Under the pieces are notes generated by a model. That model did no database searches. It was not told where the DNA came from and saw nothing but the letters and a program-made list of their open reading frames with translations. Shown here piece after piece: positions 10,303-18,575 of a stretch of 64,000 bases of DNA. How positions within the stretch are numbered: position 1 is the first letter of the stretch; the number at the start of each line of letters is the position of its first letter. Both the position numbers and the translations under genes were made by a program. Origin of the DNA: Myxococcales bacterium (GTDB taxonomy: Bacteria; Myxococcota_A; Polyangia; Polyangiales; Polyangiaceae); contig JADJQX010000006.1 of assembly GCA_016712525.1 (NCBI GenBank), forward strand, positions 1,054,001 to 1,118,000. The letters are read 5' to 3'.

Positions 10303-11564
10303 CCGAGCGAGCCACCCTCGGGGGCAAAACGAAGGCGTGGGCGCTCGTCGCCCTGCTCACCCTCGCGCCTCGGGCGGCGCTCGCCGAAGAAGAGGGCGCC
10401 CGCCCCGAGCCTCGCCCCAAGACCGAGACGACGACCCGCGGGGGCGTGCGCATCGACGCGGCCTACGGCAAGGGCATCACCGTGGGCTCGAGCAACGGCG
10501 ACACCGAGCTCAACATCCGCGCGCGTGTGCAGGTGCAGGGCGCCGTCGAGGAGAACGTGCCCGACGCGAAGGGCGAGCGCGCGCCGGTGGACACCTCGTT
10601 CCTCGTGCGGCGCATGCGCCTCCTCTTTCAGGGGTACGTGCTGAAGCGGTCCGTGCGCTACTACTTCCAGCTCGGCTTCTCCACGCGCGACATGGAGCCG
10701 GACCTGCTCGTGCCGGTGCGCGACGCCTTCGTGGAGTGGCTCGACGTGCGCGACGCGAGCGTACGCGCGGGGCAGATGAAGGTGCCCTTCAGCCGCGAGC
10801 GCATGATCTCGTCGTCGGCCCTGGAGCTCGTGGATCGCTCGAACGTGAACGCCGAGATGAACCTCGATCGTGACGTGGGCGTCCAGCTCTTCAGCCGAGA
10901 TCTGCTCGGGGCCGGCGGGCGCCTCCGGTACAACGCCGGGGTCTTCGGGGGCGACGGGCGTAACCGCATCGCGGACCGCGCGGGGCTCCTTTGGGCGGCG
11001 CGCGTGGAGATGCTCCCCTTCGGAGACTTCGACGACTACGTCGAGGCGGATCTCGAGCACTCGCACAAGCCGGCGCTCTCGGTCGGCTTCGCGACGGCGT
11101 ACAACCAGAGCACGAACCGCGTGCGGAGCACGGTGACCGAGTCGTATACGACGGGCACCGTGGACTACCGTCACGCGGTCGCCGACATGCACTTCAAGTG
11201 GAGGGGCTTCTCGGTGCTCGGCGAGCTCCACTACCGCAAGGCCGACCGGCCGATCGTCGGCGAGAAGGTGGACGCGAGCGGCAAGACCGTGGTGGAGCGC
11301 GGACGCTCCGCGGTGGGCTACCTCGTGCAGGTCGGGGCGCCCCTCGCCAAACACTGGGACCTCGCGCTCCGTTACGGCGAAGTTCGCCCGCTCGACGGCG
11401 ACGTGGTGCACCGCGATCGGGAGATCGGCGGCGGCATCGGCTTCTTCCCGAAGGGGCACAACCTGAAGATCCAGCTCGACTACTTTCACCTGATCCGAGA
11501 CACCCCGACGGTCGACGACGTGGAGACGAACCGCGTGCGCGTCCAGACGCAGCTCTTCTTCTGA
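10299..11564 (+). CDS. phosphate-selective-type outer-membrane porin (OprO/OprP family)
   Basis: A 421-residue outer-membrane beta-barrel. The signal peptide ends near residue 27 (LAPRAALA). The mature start GVRIDAAYGKGITV and the strand pattern with LNIRARVQVQG, VRRMRLLFQGYVLKRSVRYYFQLGF, DAFVEWLD and VRAGQMKVPFSRE are characteristic of the phosphate-selective porin O/P family, and the last residue is Phe as in many barrels (TQLFF). The substrate cannot be fixed: members also transport polyphosphate or other anions. ATG at 10299 overlaps the upstream stop. No pho-type neighbours are present. Confidence 0.9.
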   Translation: MTERATLGGKTKAWALVALLTLAPRAALAEEEGARPEPRPKTETTTRGGVRIDAAYGKGITVGSSNGDTELNIRARVQVQGAVEENVPDAKGERAPVDTSFLVRRMRLLFQGYVLKRSVRYYFQLGFSTRDMEPDLLVPVRDAFVEWLDVRDASVRAGQMKVPFSRERMISSSALELVDRSNVNAEMNLDRDVGVQLFSRDLLGAGGRLRYNAGVFGGDGRNRIADRAGLLWAARVEMLPFGDFDDYVEADLEHSHKPALSVGFATAYNQSTNRVRSTVTESYTTGTVDYRHAVADMHFKWRGFSVLGELHYRKADRPIVGEKVDASGKTVVERGRSAVGYLVQVGAPLAKHWDLALRYGEVRPLDGDVVHRDREIGGGIGFFPKGHNLKIQLDYFHLIRDTPTVDDVETNRVRVQTQLFF

Positions 11565-11740
11565 GGGGAGGCGCGCGCGACCGAGCGGAGCGCGGGCTTG
11601 GCGCGACGGCGGCGACGCAGGGCGCACGGCGTTCGCGAGCGGGGTGCGTCGTTCGTGACGCGGGCGGAGAGGCTGGCCTCGGCGTTTCCTAGGAGAACGT
11701 GAGGTGACGTCGTGGCACGTCGTGTGCTCCCCTACTCGGC

Positions 11741-12157
11741 ATGAACATGCCTTTCTCCTCGTCTCGTCTCGCTCGTCCCGTCCTCGTCCTCGTGCTCTCC
11801 CTCGGCGCGCTCGCGACCTCCGCGTGCGACAAGAAGACCGAGAGCGCCGCGCCCGAGGGGCCCGCGAGCGCCGCGCCCGCGAAGGCCGGCGGTGAGAAGG
11901 CCGCGGCACCGACCGAAGGTGCCGCAGTGAACGTGGGCGCGCAGGGCGTCAACGTGGCGGCGCCCGGCGCTCAGGTCGCGGTCACGCCGAGCGGCGTCGC
12001 GGTCGGCGCGGCGAGCGCTCCGGGCAAGGGCGTCACGGTGCAGACGGGCCCGAACGGCGCGGCCTCGGTCAACGCCGGGGGCGTGAAGGTCCAGACGGGC
12101 CCGGGCGGCGGCACGAAGGTCGTGGTGCCCGGGATGGGCACGGTCACGACGCCGTGA
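11741..12157 (+). CDS. small low-complexity lipoprotein
   Basis: A 138-residue predicted lipoprotein with lipobox ATSAC, followed by DKK; Asp at +2 is the inner-membrane retention signal in E. coli, though the rule is not established here. The mature part is Ala/Gly/Val/Pro-rich with internal near-repeats: VNVGAQGVNVAAPG..., and VQTGPNGAASVNAGG against VQTGPGGG. No cysteines after the lipidation site. It looks like a structural or linker-like envelope protein. A second in-frame ATG two codons later is an alternative start. Confidence 0.65.
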   Translation: MNMPFSSSRLARPVLVLVLSLGALATSACDKKTESAAPEGPASAAPAKAGGEKAAAPTEGAAVNVGAQGVNVAAPGAQVAVTPSGVAVGAASAPGKGVTVQTGPNGAASVNAGGVKVQTGPGGGTKVVVPGMGTVTTP

Positions 12158-12205
12158 TCGTACGCGGCGCGGGGCTCGCGGGGCGCACGTGTTGCGGTCC
12201 CCATG

Positions 12206-12239
12206 AAAACCCCGCGCCCCCTCGCACACCGCAGCGGGG
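12206..12239 (-). terminator. candidate intrinsic terminator of the leftward lipoprotein gene
   Basis: Read leftward, the sequence forms CCCCGC...GCGGGG (12239-12234 with 12215-12210) directly followed by TTTT (12209-12206), seven bases after the stop codon of the 12246-13448 gene. The stem is short and the loop long (18 bases), so this is tentative. Confidence 0.4.
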
Positions 12240-12245
12240 ACGAGG

Positions 12246-13448
12246 TCAGCGCTTCACCATGCGCACCACGGTCGTCTCGGCGCCCGGCGCGGGGTCCGAC
12301 GCGTCGGTCTCGATCCAGTAGACGCACGAGAGATCGGCCAGGTCCTTGACGACGTTGGAGGCGGTGATCGCGGCGACGGGGCGTCCGGTGTCGGCGAGAA
12401 CCGTCGCGAACGTGCCGCCCGGGCCTCCGTGCGTGACGATCGCCTCGCGCGCGCGGAGCTCTTCGCCGCTCGCGACGGCCGCGTGGAACACGGCGCCCTT
12501 GTCGTCGGCGAAGAAGGCCTGGATCGTCGTGAACGCCGCCTCGGTGTACGGCACGGCGTTCGGCGGTGCGGGCGTCGGCGTGGTGGAGAGCGGGTAGTAG
12601 GTGACACGCGCTTGGTTGCACGTCGCCTCGGCGCACGTGAGGCGCTCGTCGACCACGAAGCCCGCGCTCGTGACGTGGCCCGGCCCACGCGCGCCGCGCG
12701 GCATGGAGATCACGGGATCTCCCGAGCCCGCGCCCTGGGCGACGCGGCCGTCGGTGAGCACGGCGCCCCACTCGTTGCCTCGGGCGGAGAGGCTCGCGGC
12801 CTCGCCGACGTACTTCGCGATCGTGCGGGGTGCGATGGTGATGGGGCCGAGCGGGTAGGCCGTGATCGTCGACTGCGGCGGGAGCGAGCGTGTGTCGGCC
12901 GTGGCGACGAGGATGTCGGAGCCGGTCACGGCGAACGGGCCGGCCGCGGCGGTGACCTGGCGGGTCTTGCCGGTCGTGAGATCGTGCTCGACGATCCCCG
13001 TGCCCTGCGCGAAGTAGACGAGCTTGTCCCGCGCCTCGACGGTGTTCGTGAGGGGCGACGCGGAGCCTAGGTTCTTCGGGGCCTCGCGCGTCCCGATGGG
13101 GACCATGTGCACGTCGCGCAGGGCCACGGGGGGGACGCTGGGGCCCGTGATCTCGGCGAGCACGGCGACGTACCCCGAGCCGAGCGCGAGGCCGATGGCG
13201 CGGCGCGAGGGGAGGGTCGCCAGCGTCACGGGCGTGGTCGTGCACGCGCCCGGCGTGGGAGGAACCGTCGGGGTGCTCCCGGAGGGCGAAGGCGTGGGGA
13301 CGGTGCCCGAAGGCGTGGGAGCCGGGCCGCCGTCGGGCGATGGGGTGGGCTCGCCGTCGAGGAGGACGGTGCCGCCGCAGGCCGTGGCCAAGGCCGCGAG
13401 CGCGAGGGGGAGGGTGACGCGAGAGAGAGGACGAAGGAAGATTTTCAT
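12246..13448 (-). CDS. lipoprotein with probable beta-propeller-like domain
   Basis: A 400-residue lipoprotein: signal peptide with lipobox LATAC, a Pro/Ser/Thr-rich linker (about 30-70) and a mature domain of repeating beta segments (RAIGLALGSGYVAVLAEITG, DKLVYFAQGTGIVEHDLTTG, GPFAVTGSDILVATADTRS, GNEWGAVLTDGRVAQG) as seen in propeller-type read-out proteins of myxobacteria. Cysteine pairs occur at ACTTT and RLTCAEATC. Same architecture as the lipoprotein at 28126-29304. No enzyme signature. A candidate terminator follows at once. Confidence 0.75.
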   Translation of the reverse strand: MKIFLRPLSRVTLPLALAALATACGGTVLLDGEPTPSPDGGPAPTPSGTVPTPSPSGSTPTVPPTPGACTTTPVTLATLPSRRAIGLALGSGYVAVLAEITGPSVPPVALRDVHMVPIGTREAPKNLGSASPLTNTVEARDKLVYFAQGTGIVEHDLTTGKTRQVTAAAGPFAVTGSDILVATADTRSLPPQSTITAYPLGPITIAPRTIAKYVGEAASLSARGNEWGAVLTDGRVAQGAGSGDPVISMPRGARGPGHVTSAGFVVDERLTCAEATCNQARVTYYPLSTTPTPAPPNAVPYTEAAFTTIQAFFADDKGAVFHAAVASGEELRAREAIVTHGGPGGTFATVLADTGRPVAAITASNVVKDLADLSCVYWIETDASDPAPGAETTVVRMVKR

Positions 13449-13562
13449 GGGGTGACCTCGGGATTCTCCGCGCCTATGTCGGGCTCTCGCCGAGACCTTC
13501 TATCGCCGCGAAAGAAAATTCGAGGACGCGCCGGCACGAGGCCGTGGGCCCGGATGCGAAGC

Positions 13563-14387
13563 TCACCGCGGCGAGAGCGCGCTCTCGGCCAACCGCGCGA
13601 ACCGCCCTTCGGGGTAGCGCTCGAGATACGCCTTGGCGTGCCGGGGCGCGGAGCCGTCGCCGAGGCGAAGGCCCGCTTCGATGGCGAGGGCCGAGGCTTC
13701 TTCGTCGAGCGGCCCGCGGGCGTGTGTGGCGCGGTACTCGGCGAGCAGGCGGGAGGCCTTCGCTGCATCGTTCTCTTTGCGGAGCGCGCGCATGGCCGAG
13801 ACCACGAGATCTCCGCCGTACGACGGGGGAGCTGCCGCGGGGCCCGCGGGAGCCTCGGGCGAGGGGGCCGGGGATGCTTTTGGAGAAGGCGCGCGTGGCG
13901 TCTCCGGTGCGCGAACGACGGGCGGAGGTGCTGGGACACTCGCTGCTTCGACGCTCACGAGCGGGCTCGGGGCGATGGCGGGCTCGGGGGCCTCGGGCTC
14001 CGAAGGCCGCGTGGGCACACCGGGCGCTCCTTGCACCGCCGTCGCCGTGGGGGTGGCCGCAGCAGGGATTTTCTCGGGGTGCGAGGGGCCGTCGTGCGCG
14101 CCCGACTCGAGGAAGGGCAAGCGCCGACCGATGGCGCCCGAGGCCCCGGCGACGGCCGTCGCGAGCAGCATCGCGGCCGCGAGCGCAGGGACGAGCCACC
14201 CGGTCGTCGTCTTGCGAGGGCTCCGCTCGGCGTCGAGCGCCTGGCGCACCCGGGCCTTCGCCGAGGGAGAGACGCGCGTCGCTCCGAGGGCGCCCAGCAG
14301 CGCGCGCGTGCGGGCCTCGTTCGGCGCGTCGCCGTCGAGGATGCGCGTCGGCTCGGCGTCGTCCACGGGATCCGTGTGTGCCGTCAT
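13563..14387 (-). CDS. anti-sigma-factor-like membrane protein with TPR-like tail
   Basis: A 274-residue protein with a short cytoplasmic N-terminus (about 1-63), one membrane helix at about 64-84 (WLVPALAAAMLLATAVAG), a Pro/Ala/Glu-rich periplasmic linker (about 100-185) and a C-terminal helical region (about 190-274) with a TPR-like pattern (KASRLLAEYRATHARGPLDEE, AKAYLERYPEGRFARL). It starts inside the sigma gene's stop codon (ATGA at 14384-14387), which marks it as the cognate anti-sigma factor. It lacks a zinc-binding HxxxCxxC motif, so it is not a ZAS type. Its tail resembles the partner in the second cassette (21747-22583). Confidence 0.8.
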   Translation of the reverse strand: MTAHTDPVDDAEPTRILDGDAPNEARTRALLGALGATRVSPSAKARVRQALDAERSPRKTTTGWLVPALAAAMLLATAVAGASGAIGRRLPFLESGAHDGPSHPEKIPAAATPTATAVQGAPGVPTRPSEPEAPEPAIAPSPLVSVEAASVPAPPPVVRAPETPRAPSPKASPAPSPEAPAGPAAAPPSYGGDLVVSAMRALRKENDAAKASRLLAEYRATHARGPLDEEASALAIEAGLRLGDGSAPRHAKAYLERYPEGRFARLAESALSPR

Positions 14388-14977
14388 CGTGGGCCCTCCT
14401 CGGCGACGAACGCCGCAAAATCACGCCGAGCGTGGTGGAGCCGTGTCCACACCGTGGCCACCGGGATCTCGAGCAACGTCGCGATCTCTTCGCCGGAGTA
14501 CCCCTCGAGCTCGAAGAGCACGAACGGCACGCGGCGCTTCTCGGTCAAACGCTCGAGGGCGCGCTCGGCGAGGCGCATGTCCTCGGCGCGGGCGAGGCGC
14601 GCCTCGGGATCGGCGTCGCGGCTCACGAGGTCGTCGAGCGGCGCGGTCTTCTGCGGGGAGAAGAAGCTCAAGAGCCACCGCTTTCGGCGCTCGCTGCGCA
14701 CCACGTGGCGGGCGATCGCGAAGAGCCAGCCTGCCTCGTTCTTGCCGTCGAAGCCCGAGAGCTTGCGCCGCGCGACGAGGAACGTCTCCTGGGCGAGGTC
14801 CTCGACGTCGGCCGCGCGCCCGCCGAGAGCCCTCACGAACCGGCAGGTGTCCGCGAAGCGCCGCTCGTAGAGGGCGTCGAACGTGGCCTCGGCCGAGCGC
14901 GAGCCCTGGCGCGACGAGGTCGCGTCGGAGTCGCTGTCGAGGACGTTCGAAAGGATGGCCACGGGGGTGGATGGCAC
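14384..14977 (-). CDS. ECF-subfamily RNA polymerase sigma factor
   Basis: A 197-residue ECF sigma factor. Region 2 runs from about 40 (FDALYERRFADTCRFVRAL, then DVEDLAQETFLVARR and WLFAIARHVV), followed by a linker with FFSPQKT, and region 4 in the last 65 residues (LTEKRRVPFVLFELEGYSGEEIATLLEI and a helix-turn-helix TVWTRLHHARRDF). I place the start at the GTG at 14977: the open frame continues upstream only because it runs through repeat copy C, and there is no ATG downstream of the repeat. The stop overlaps the anti-sigma start. Regulation: release from the anti-sigma is the expected model. Confidence 0.9.
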   Translation of the reverse strand: MPSTPVAILSNVLDSDSDATSSRQGSRSAEATFDALYERRFADTCRFVRALGGRAADVEDLAQETFLVARRKLSGFDGKNEAGWLFAIARHVVRSERRKRWLLSFFSPQKTAPLDDLVSRDADPEARLARAEDMRLAERALERLTEKRRVPFVLFELEGYSGEEIATLLEIPVATVWTRLHHARRDFAAFVAEEGPR

Positions 14978-15005
14978 CTTGGCCCCAAAACCTTCGAGCG
15001 GCCCG

Positions 15006-15014
15006 AAAAAAAAA
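15006..15014. other. A9 homopolymer upstream of the ECF sigma start
   Basis: A run of nine A (nine T on the coding strand of the sigma gene), 29 to 37 bases upstream of its GTG start and between the start and repeat copy C. It is an exceptional tract in DNA of about 70% GC and lies where promoter or leader elements would be. Confidence 0.7.
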
Positions 15015-15023
15015 CGAAGAGGG

Positions 15024-15256
15024 CTAGCAGCCCGTTGATTTTCTCCCATCCCCCGTCGGGGACTTCCAAGGGTCGTCGGCCGCTCTCCGCCGCATCCCGA
15101 CCGCCTTCGTTGCGATCCTGCGGTGCGTCCCCCGTCGGGGACTTCCAAGGGTCGTCCTCACCTAAAAAGTAGGCTCCGGGCGCTCCTCGGATCGCGCCTC
15201 GGCGAGTCGGGCGCGGACGTCGAACGGCCTCGGTCCGAAAATCAACAGGCTGCTAG
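15024..15256. repeat. MITE-like inverted-end element, copy C, with two nested motifs
   Basis: A 233-base copy with CTAG at both borders and the same inverted ends as copies A and B. It carries the nested 26-base motif twice in direct orientation, at about 15051-15076 (right after the left end) and 15129-15155 (same interior site as in copy B). It separates the sigma gene from the acyltransferase and any promoter beyond. The GGGCTAGCAGCCC palindrome at 15021-15033 is formed by the left border plus flank. Confidence 0.87.
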
Positions 15257-15407
15257 AAAGCTAGGAATTTCGGGGGCTGAGCGCGAAGCGCGGCTCGCGT
15301 AGCGGGCCCCGTGGCCGGAGAGCGACGCCCGAGGGAGTCTCCTGGACCGACGGTAGGGGTGGTGCCGACGTCGCCGGCCTGGGCGCGAGCCGGTCGGGCG
15401 TGGCCGG

Positions 15408-16148
15408 CTACGCTGGCAGGTCCCGGTACGCCGCGACCATCGCGTCGCGGACCTCACGCGCGAGCCGCGGCGCGTCGTCGATCGTGAGGTCGTCCGTGCG
15501 GAACGGGTCGAGCACCCTAACGTGGATGTCGGCCTCGCGCTTGAACACGAGCGAGCCCTTGGGGAGCAGCTCCCGCGCTCCGGCGAGGACGATCGGCACG
15601 ATCGGCCGCCGGTGGGCGATCGCGAGCTTGAACGCCCCGAGCTTGAACTCCCCGATCTCGCCGCTCTCGCTGCGCGTGCCCTCCGGGAAGAGCGCGACCG
15701 ACACGCCTCGCTCGAGCCAGCGCCCGAGCGACTCGAGGGCGCCCCGACCGCTGTCCCGGTCGCCCCGCACGACGGGGACCTCACCGGCGATGCGCAGCGC
15801 CCACCCGAACACCGGGACCTCGAACACGCTCGCCTTACCGAGGTACTTCGTCGGGTGGTCGAGGAAGCACATCGCGATGAGGTCGGCGAAGCTCTGATGG
15901 TTGACCACCAGCACGAACGGCGCGCCGTGCGCGAGCTTCTCCTTGCCCTCCACGTGGAGCCTCCAGCGCGGGTTCACGCGCGCGAGCGCCTTTCCGAGGG
16001 TCCGGAAGTACCAGTCGCTGATCGCCCGGTTCGGATCGACGAGCACGAGGGGGTAGCCGATCACCATCGGAGGTACCGCCACCGCGACGACCCCGGCGAT
16101 CCCCGCCCAGATCCCCGCGGAGCGAACGACATCGCGCGCCCGACCCAT
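15408..16148 (-). CDS. 1-acyl-sn-glycerol-3-phosphate acyltransferase (PlsC-like)
   Basis: A 246-residue membrane-associated acyltransferase expected to acylate lysophosphatidate in phospholipid synthesis. An N-terminal hydrophobic segment (about 10-35, AGIAGVVAVAVPPMVIG) precedes the LPLAT domain with the HX4D motif NHQSFAD (about 83-89), the GEVPVVRGDRDSG block, FPEGTRS and FKLGAFKLA. The ATG at 16148 is the first start after the unrelated upstream open stretch. A second paralogue lies at 29410-30204. Its neighbours are an ECF sigma gene across repeat C and a barrel protein 164 bases upstream; no pathway link is visible. Substrate preference is unknown. Confidence 0.92.
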   Translation of the reverse strand: MGRARDVVRSAGIWAGIAGVVAVAVPPMVIGYPLVLVDPNRAISDWYFRTLGKALARVNPRWRLHVEGKEKLAHGAPFVLVVNHQSFADLIAMCFLDHPTKYLGKASVFEVPVFGWALRIAGEVPVVRGDRDSGRGALESLGRWLERGVSVALFPEGTRSESGEIGEFKLGAFKLAIAHRRPIVPIVLAGARELLPKGSLVFKREADIHVRVLDPFRTDDLTIDDAPRLAREVRDAMVAAYRDLPA

Positions 16149-16312
16149 GGGATCTCGTATATCGCGAACCGCGAGGGCGCAGGAAGGCCTACCCACAGCG
16201 CATCGCTCGCTCCCGTCGTCTCCGTCGACTCCGAGGGCCAGGTCGCCGTCGCCCGTATCGAAGCCGCGAATCGTGCGAACGGCGCGTCGAGAGCCCGAAA
16301 CGTCCGCGAGGC

Positions 16313-17329
16313 TCAGGGCCCCGTGGCCCGAAACCTCAGGCCGAGGGTGACCGCGAGACCGACGGCCGGGGTGGCGCCCACGTCGCCCGCCTTTCGGAGG
16401 GCGAGCCGGTCGGGCGAGGGGGTCAGGGTGGCCTCGAGACCACCCACGAGAGAGAGACGAGGGGTGAGGCCGAGGCCTGCCGTTCCTCCGAGCACGATCG
16501 CGATTTGAGCCCGCGAGGTCTCGGGCTCGGCGTTCGCGAGGCCCTCGGCCACGATGGTGACCCGGGAGAGCGCGAGGGCCGCGTCCGCAGAGAAGGCGAG
16601 GCTCCGTCGCGTCGCGAGGCCGCGGAGCCCGAGGGACACCGACTGGCGCGTGAGCGTGACGTCGGGCCCGCGTGTGCCGACCGTGTACGGGAGCACGACG
16701 CCGAGGCCGAACGTGCCGAAGAGCCGCCCGTTTCCGACGGCCGCGCCGAGGCCGAACGTCGGGGCGAGCGCGCCCCCGTGGGCCGAGCCTCCCGGAACCC
16801 CGAGGGCGCCGCCGCGGGCCTCGAGATCGAGCGCCAACGTGGAGCGCGCGGGGGGCGGGGGAGGAGGTGGTCTCGGGCTCGGGGCAGGAGGCGCCGGAGG
16901 TGGGACGGGCGGCGGTCTCGGCGGCGTAGGCTCGAGAGGCGCAGGCTTCGGCTCCACGCTCTCGGGGGGCTCGAGGCCGAGCGCGACGTACGCCGACACG
17001 AGGCGCGTGCGCTCCTCGCAGGAGCCGGAGAAGACCCGGGAGGAGCCGAACGCCGTGACGGTCACGTCGTCTCGGGTCGCCTCGAGCGTGACGTCGGCGT
17101 CGCCCGAGGTGGCGCGAAGCTCGGTCCGCACGAGGATGGAGCCCAGGGCGGCGAGCACGGCGTCGGCCGAGGGGCACGGCTCGCCACGGACCGCGATGGT
17201 GACGGGCGCGGTCGGGCCCGCGTGCGCCTCTCGGCTCCCACACGCGGCGGCGAGGGCGACCGAGAAGGCCACGGAGACACGGCGCGCGAGGCGGTGTTGT
17301 CGCAGCGTTTCGGAGCGGGCGAACGGCAT
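16313..17329 (-). CDS. periplasmic domain plus outer-membrane barrel-like protein (ECF-cassette paralogue 1)
   Basis: A 338-residue envelope protein: signal sequence (SVAFSVALAAAC..., which may also be a lipobox), an N-terminal domain of about 90 residues with paired cysteines (EPCPSADAVLAALG ... SGSCEERTRLVSAYVALGLE), a striking Pro-rich linker (about 135-170), and a Gly-rich beta domain whose strands end in TLGLRFRATGP. The order of domains is the same as in 23103-24116, which is directly joined to a second ECF sigma gene. ATG at 17329, with AAGG six to nine bases upstream, is preferred over the upstream GTG at 17362. Function unknown; surface sensing is a guess. Confidence 0.75.
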   Translation of the reverse strand: MPFARSETLRQHRLARRVSVAFSVALAAACGSREAHAGPTAPVTIAVRGEPCPSADAVLAALGSILVRTELRATSGDADVTLEATRDDVTVTAFGSSRVFSGSCEERTRLVSAYVALGLEPPESVEPKPAPLEPTPPRPPPVPPPAPPAPSPRPPPPPPPARSTLALDLEARGGALGVPGGSAHGGALAPTFGLGAAVGNGRLFGTFGLGVVLPYTVGTRGPDVTLTRQSVSLGLRGLATRRSLAFSADAALALSRVTIVAEGLANAEPETSRAQIAIVLGGTAGLGLTPRLSLVGGLEATLTPSPDRLALRKAGDVGATPAVGLAVTLGLRFRATGP

Positions 17330-17517
17330 CGTGGACCTTGCCAGGGGCGAGGAGGAGAGCACGCGACGTCCCCCCGTGCAAACGTGCTCCCGCGCCGGGG
17401 GGCCCGACGACCGTGGGGCGCCCGAGGACCTCGCGGAGAGGCCGACGACGGATCGTCGCCAGCCCGTTTCCTATCCAAGGCGCTTGCGGCAGCCTCTCGT
17501 GCTCGGCTTCGTGCGGG

Positions 17518-18528
17518 TCAACTCGCGTGGCGTCGGGCCCTCGGCGTCGGGCTTCGGGGTGGGAGCTTCGCCTTCGTGCCGGGGCGAACGGGGGCGCCGG
17601 GCGTGGCCTCCTTCACGACCCTCTCGGCGAGGTCGCGCACGAAGCGCGCGGCCGGCTCGTCGTCGAGCGCGCTCGGCCAGAGGAGATCGATCGTGCCTGT
17701 GACCGGCGAGAAGGGGAGGTCTACCGCGCGGAGCTTCGGCCGCTCGAGGAGGATCCTCGCGGCGACGACGGCGGGCACGGTCGCGAGGAGGGCCGAGCCC
17801 TCGACGATGGGGCCGATCGACGCGAAGCTCGCGACCGAGCAGCGAACGGTTCGAGTCTTGCCGAGGGCGTCCTCGACCACGCCCCGGAGATCCGCGTTGT
17901 ACGACACGATCACGTGCTCGTGCGCGAGGTAGGTGCGCTCGTCGACGGCTCGGGCCCGCGGCGCGATGCGCGCGTGGCGAGGGTCGAAGAGGCAGAGGAA
18001 CTTGCCTTGCGCGAGCGGCCGGCGTCGGACGCTCTTCGGGAGCTCGTCGGCGACCGTGATCGCGGCGTCGATCCGGCGAGACGCGATCGCCTCGGCGACG
18101 GTCCGGAACTGCACCTCGGTGACCACGAGCTGCATCTGGGGGGCCTCGAGCCGGAGGGCGTGGAGGAGCTTCGGCACGACCCAAGCCTCTAGTGCGTCGG
18201 ACATCCCGAGCCGCGCGGTGGCGCGGCTCGAGCGTGGGTCGAAGGAGGGCGGGCTGAGCGCGGCCTCGACGAGCGCAGTCAGGTGAGGGGTGGCGGCCTC
18301 GGCGAGCTTCCTTCCCCGTGGGGAGAGCTCGAGCCCGCGCCCTTTTCGAACGAAGAGGCGAGCCCCGACGGCGCGCGTGAGGCGGGCGAGCGCGGCGCTC
18401 ACGGCCGGCTGCGTGAGGTAGAGCCGAGCTGCCGCCGCGGTCACGCTCCCCTCGCTCGCGACGACGGCGAACACCCGGAGCAAGTTGAGGTCGAGGTCCC
18501 TCCCATAGACGCCGTTCATGTCACTCAT
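17518..18528 (-). CDS. LysR-family transcriptional regulator
   Basis: A 336-residue LysR regulator: winged helix-turn-helix at about 12-72 (LLRVFAVVASEGSVTAAAARLYLTQPAVSAALARL, ARLFVRKGRGLELSPRG), then the two-lobe effector domain (LGMSDALEAWVVPKLL ... RRIDAAITVADELP ... RARAVDERTYLAHEHVIV). It is divergent from the aldo/keto reductase gene across only 47 bases, the standard LysR/target arrangement, so it probably controls that gene. The second Met (18519) is an alternative start. The last 25 residues are basic and Pro-rich, beyond the usual LysR length. Confidence 0.93.
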   Translation of the reverse strand: MSDMNGVYGRDLDLNLLRVFAVVASEGSVTAAAARLYLTQPAVSAALARLTRAVGARLFVRKGRGLELSPRGRKLAEAATPHLTALVEAALSPPSFDPRSSRATARLGMSDALEAWVVPKLLHALRLEAPQMQLVVTEVQFRTVAEAIASRRIDAAITVADELPKSVRRRPLAQGKFLCLFDPRHARIAPRARAVDERTYLAHEHVIVSYNADLRGVVEDALGKTRTVRCSVASFASIGPIVEGSALLATVPAVVAARILLERPKLRAVDLPFSPVTGTIDLLWPSALDDEPAARFVRDLAERVVKEATPGAPVRPGTKAKLPPRSPTPRARRHAS

Positions 18529-18535
18529 CTATCCT

Positions 18536-18550
18536 ATCGACTGGTCGTAT
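18536..18550. promoter_or_regulatory. possible LysR operator in the divergent gap
   Basis: ATCGACTGGTCGTAT contains the dyad CGAC-TG-GTCG and sits in the 47 bases between the LysR and aldo/keto reductase starts. The half-sites are short, so the assignment depends mostly on position. Confidence 0.3.
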
Positions 18551-18575
18551 GGCGCGCGCGCGTTAGCTTCTTCGC

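Noticed and set aside
11713..11728. Sigma-54-type -24/-12 promoter (TGGCACGTCGTGTGCT) before the small lipoprotein
   Set aside because: GG-N10-GC spacing fits, but the start of transcription would fall at the start codon, leaving no ribosome-binding site.
14384..15148. A 254-residue version of the ECF sigma factor starting inside repeat copy C
   Set aside because: The extra N-terminal residues are encoded by the repeat and are not seen in ECF factors; the GTG at 14977 gives a normal 197-residue protein.
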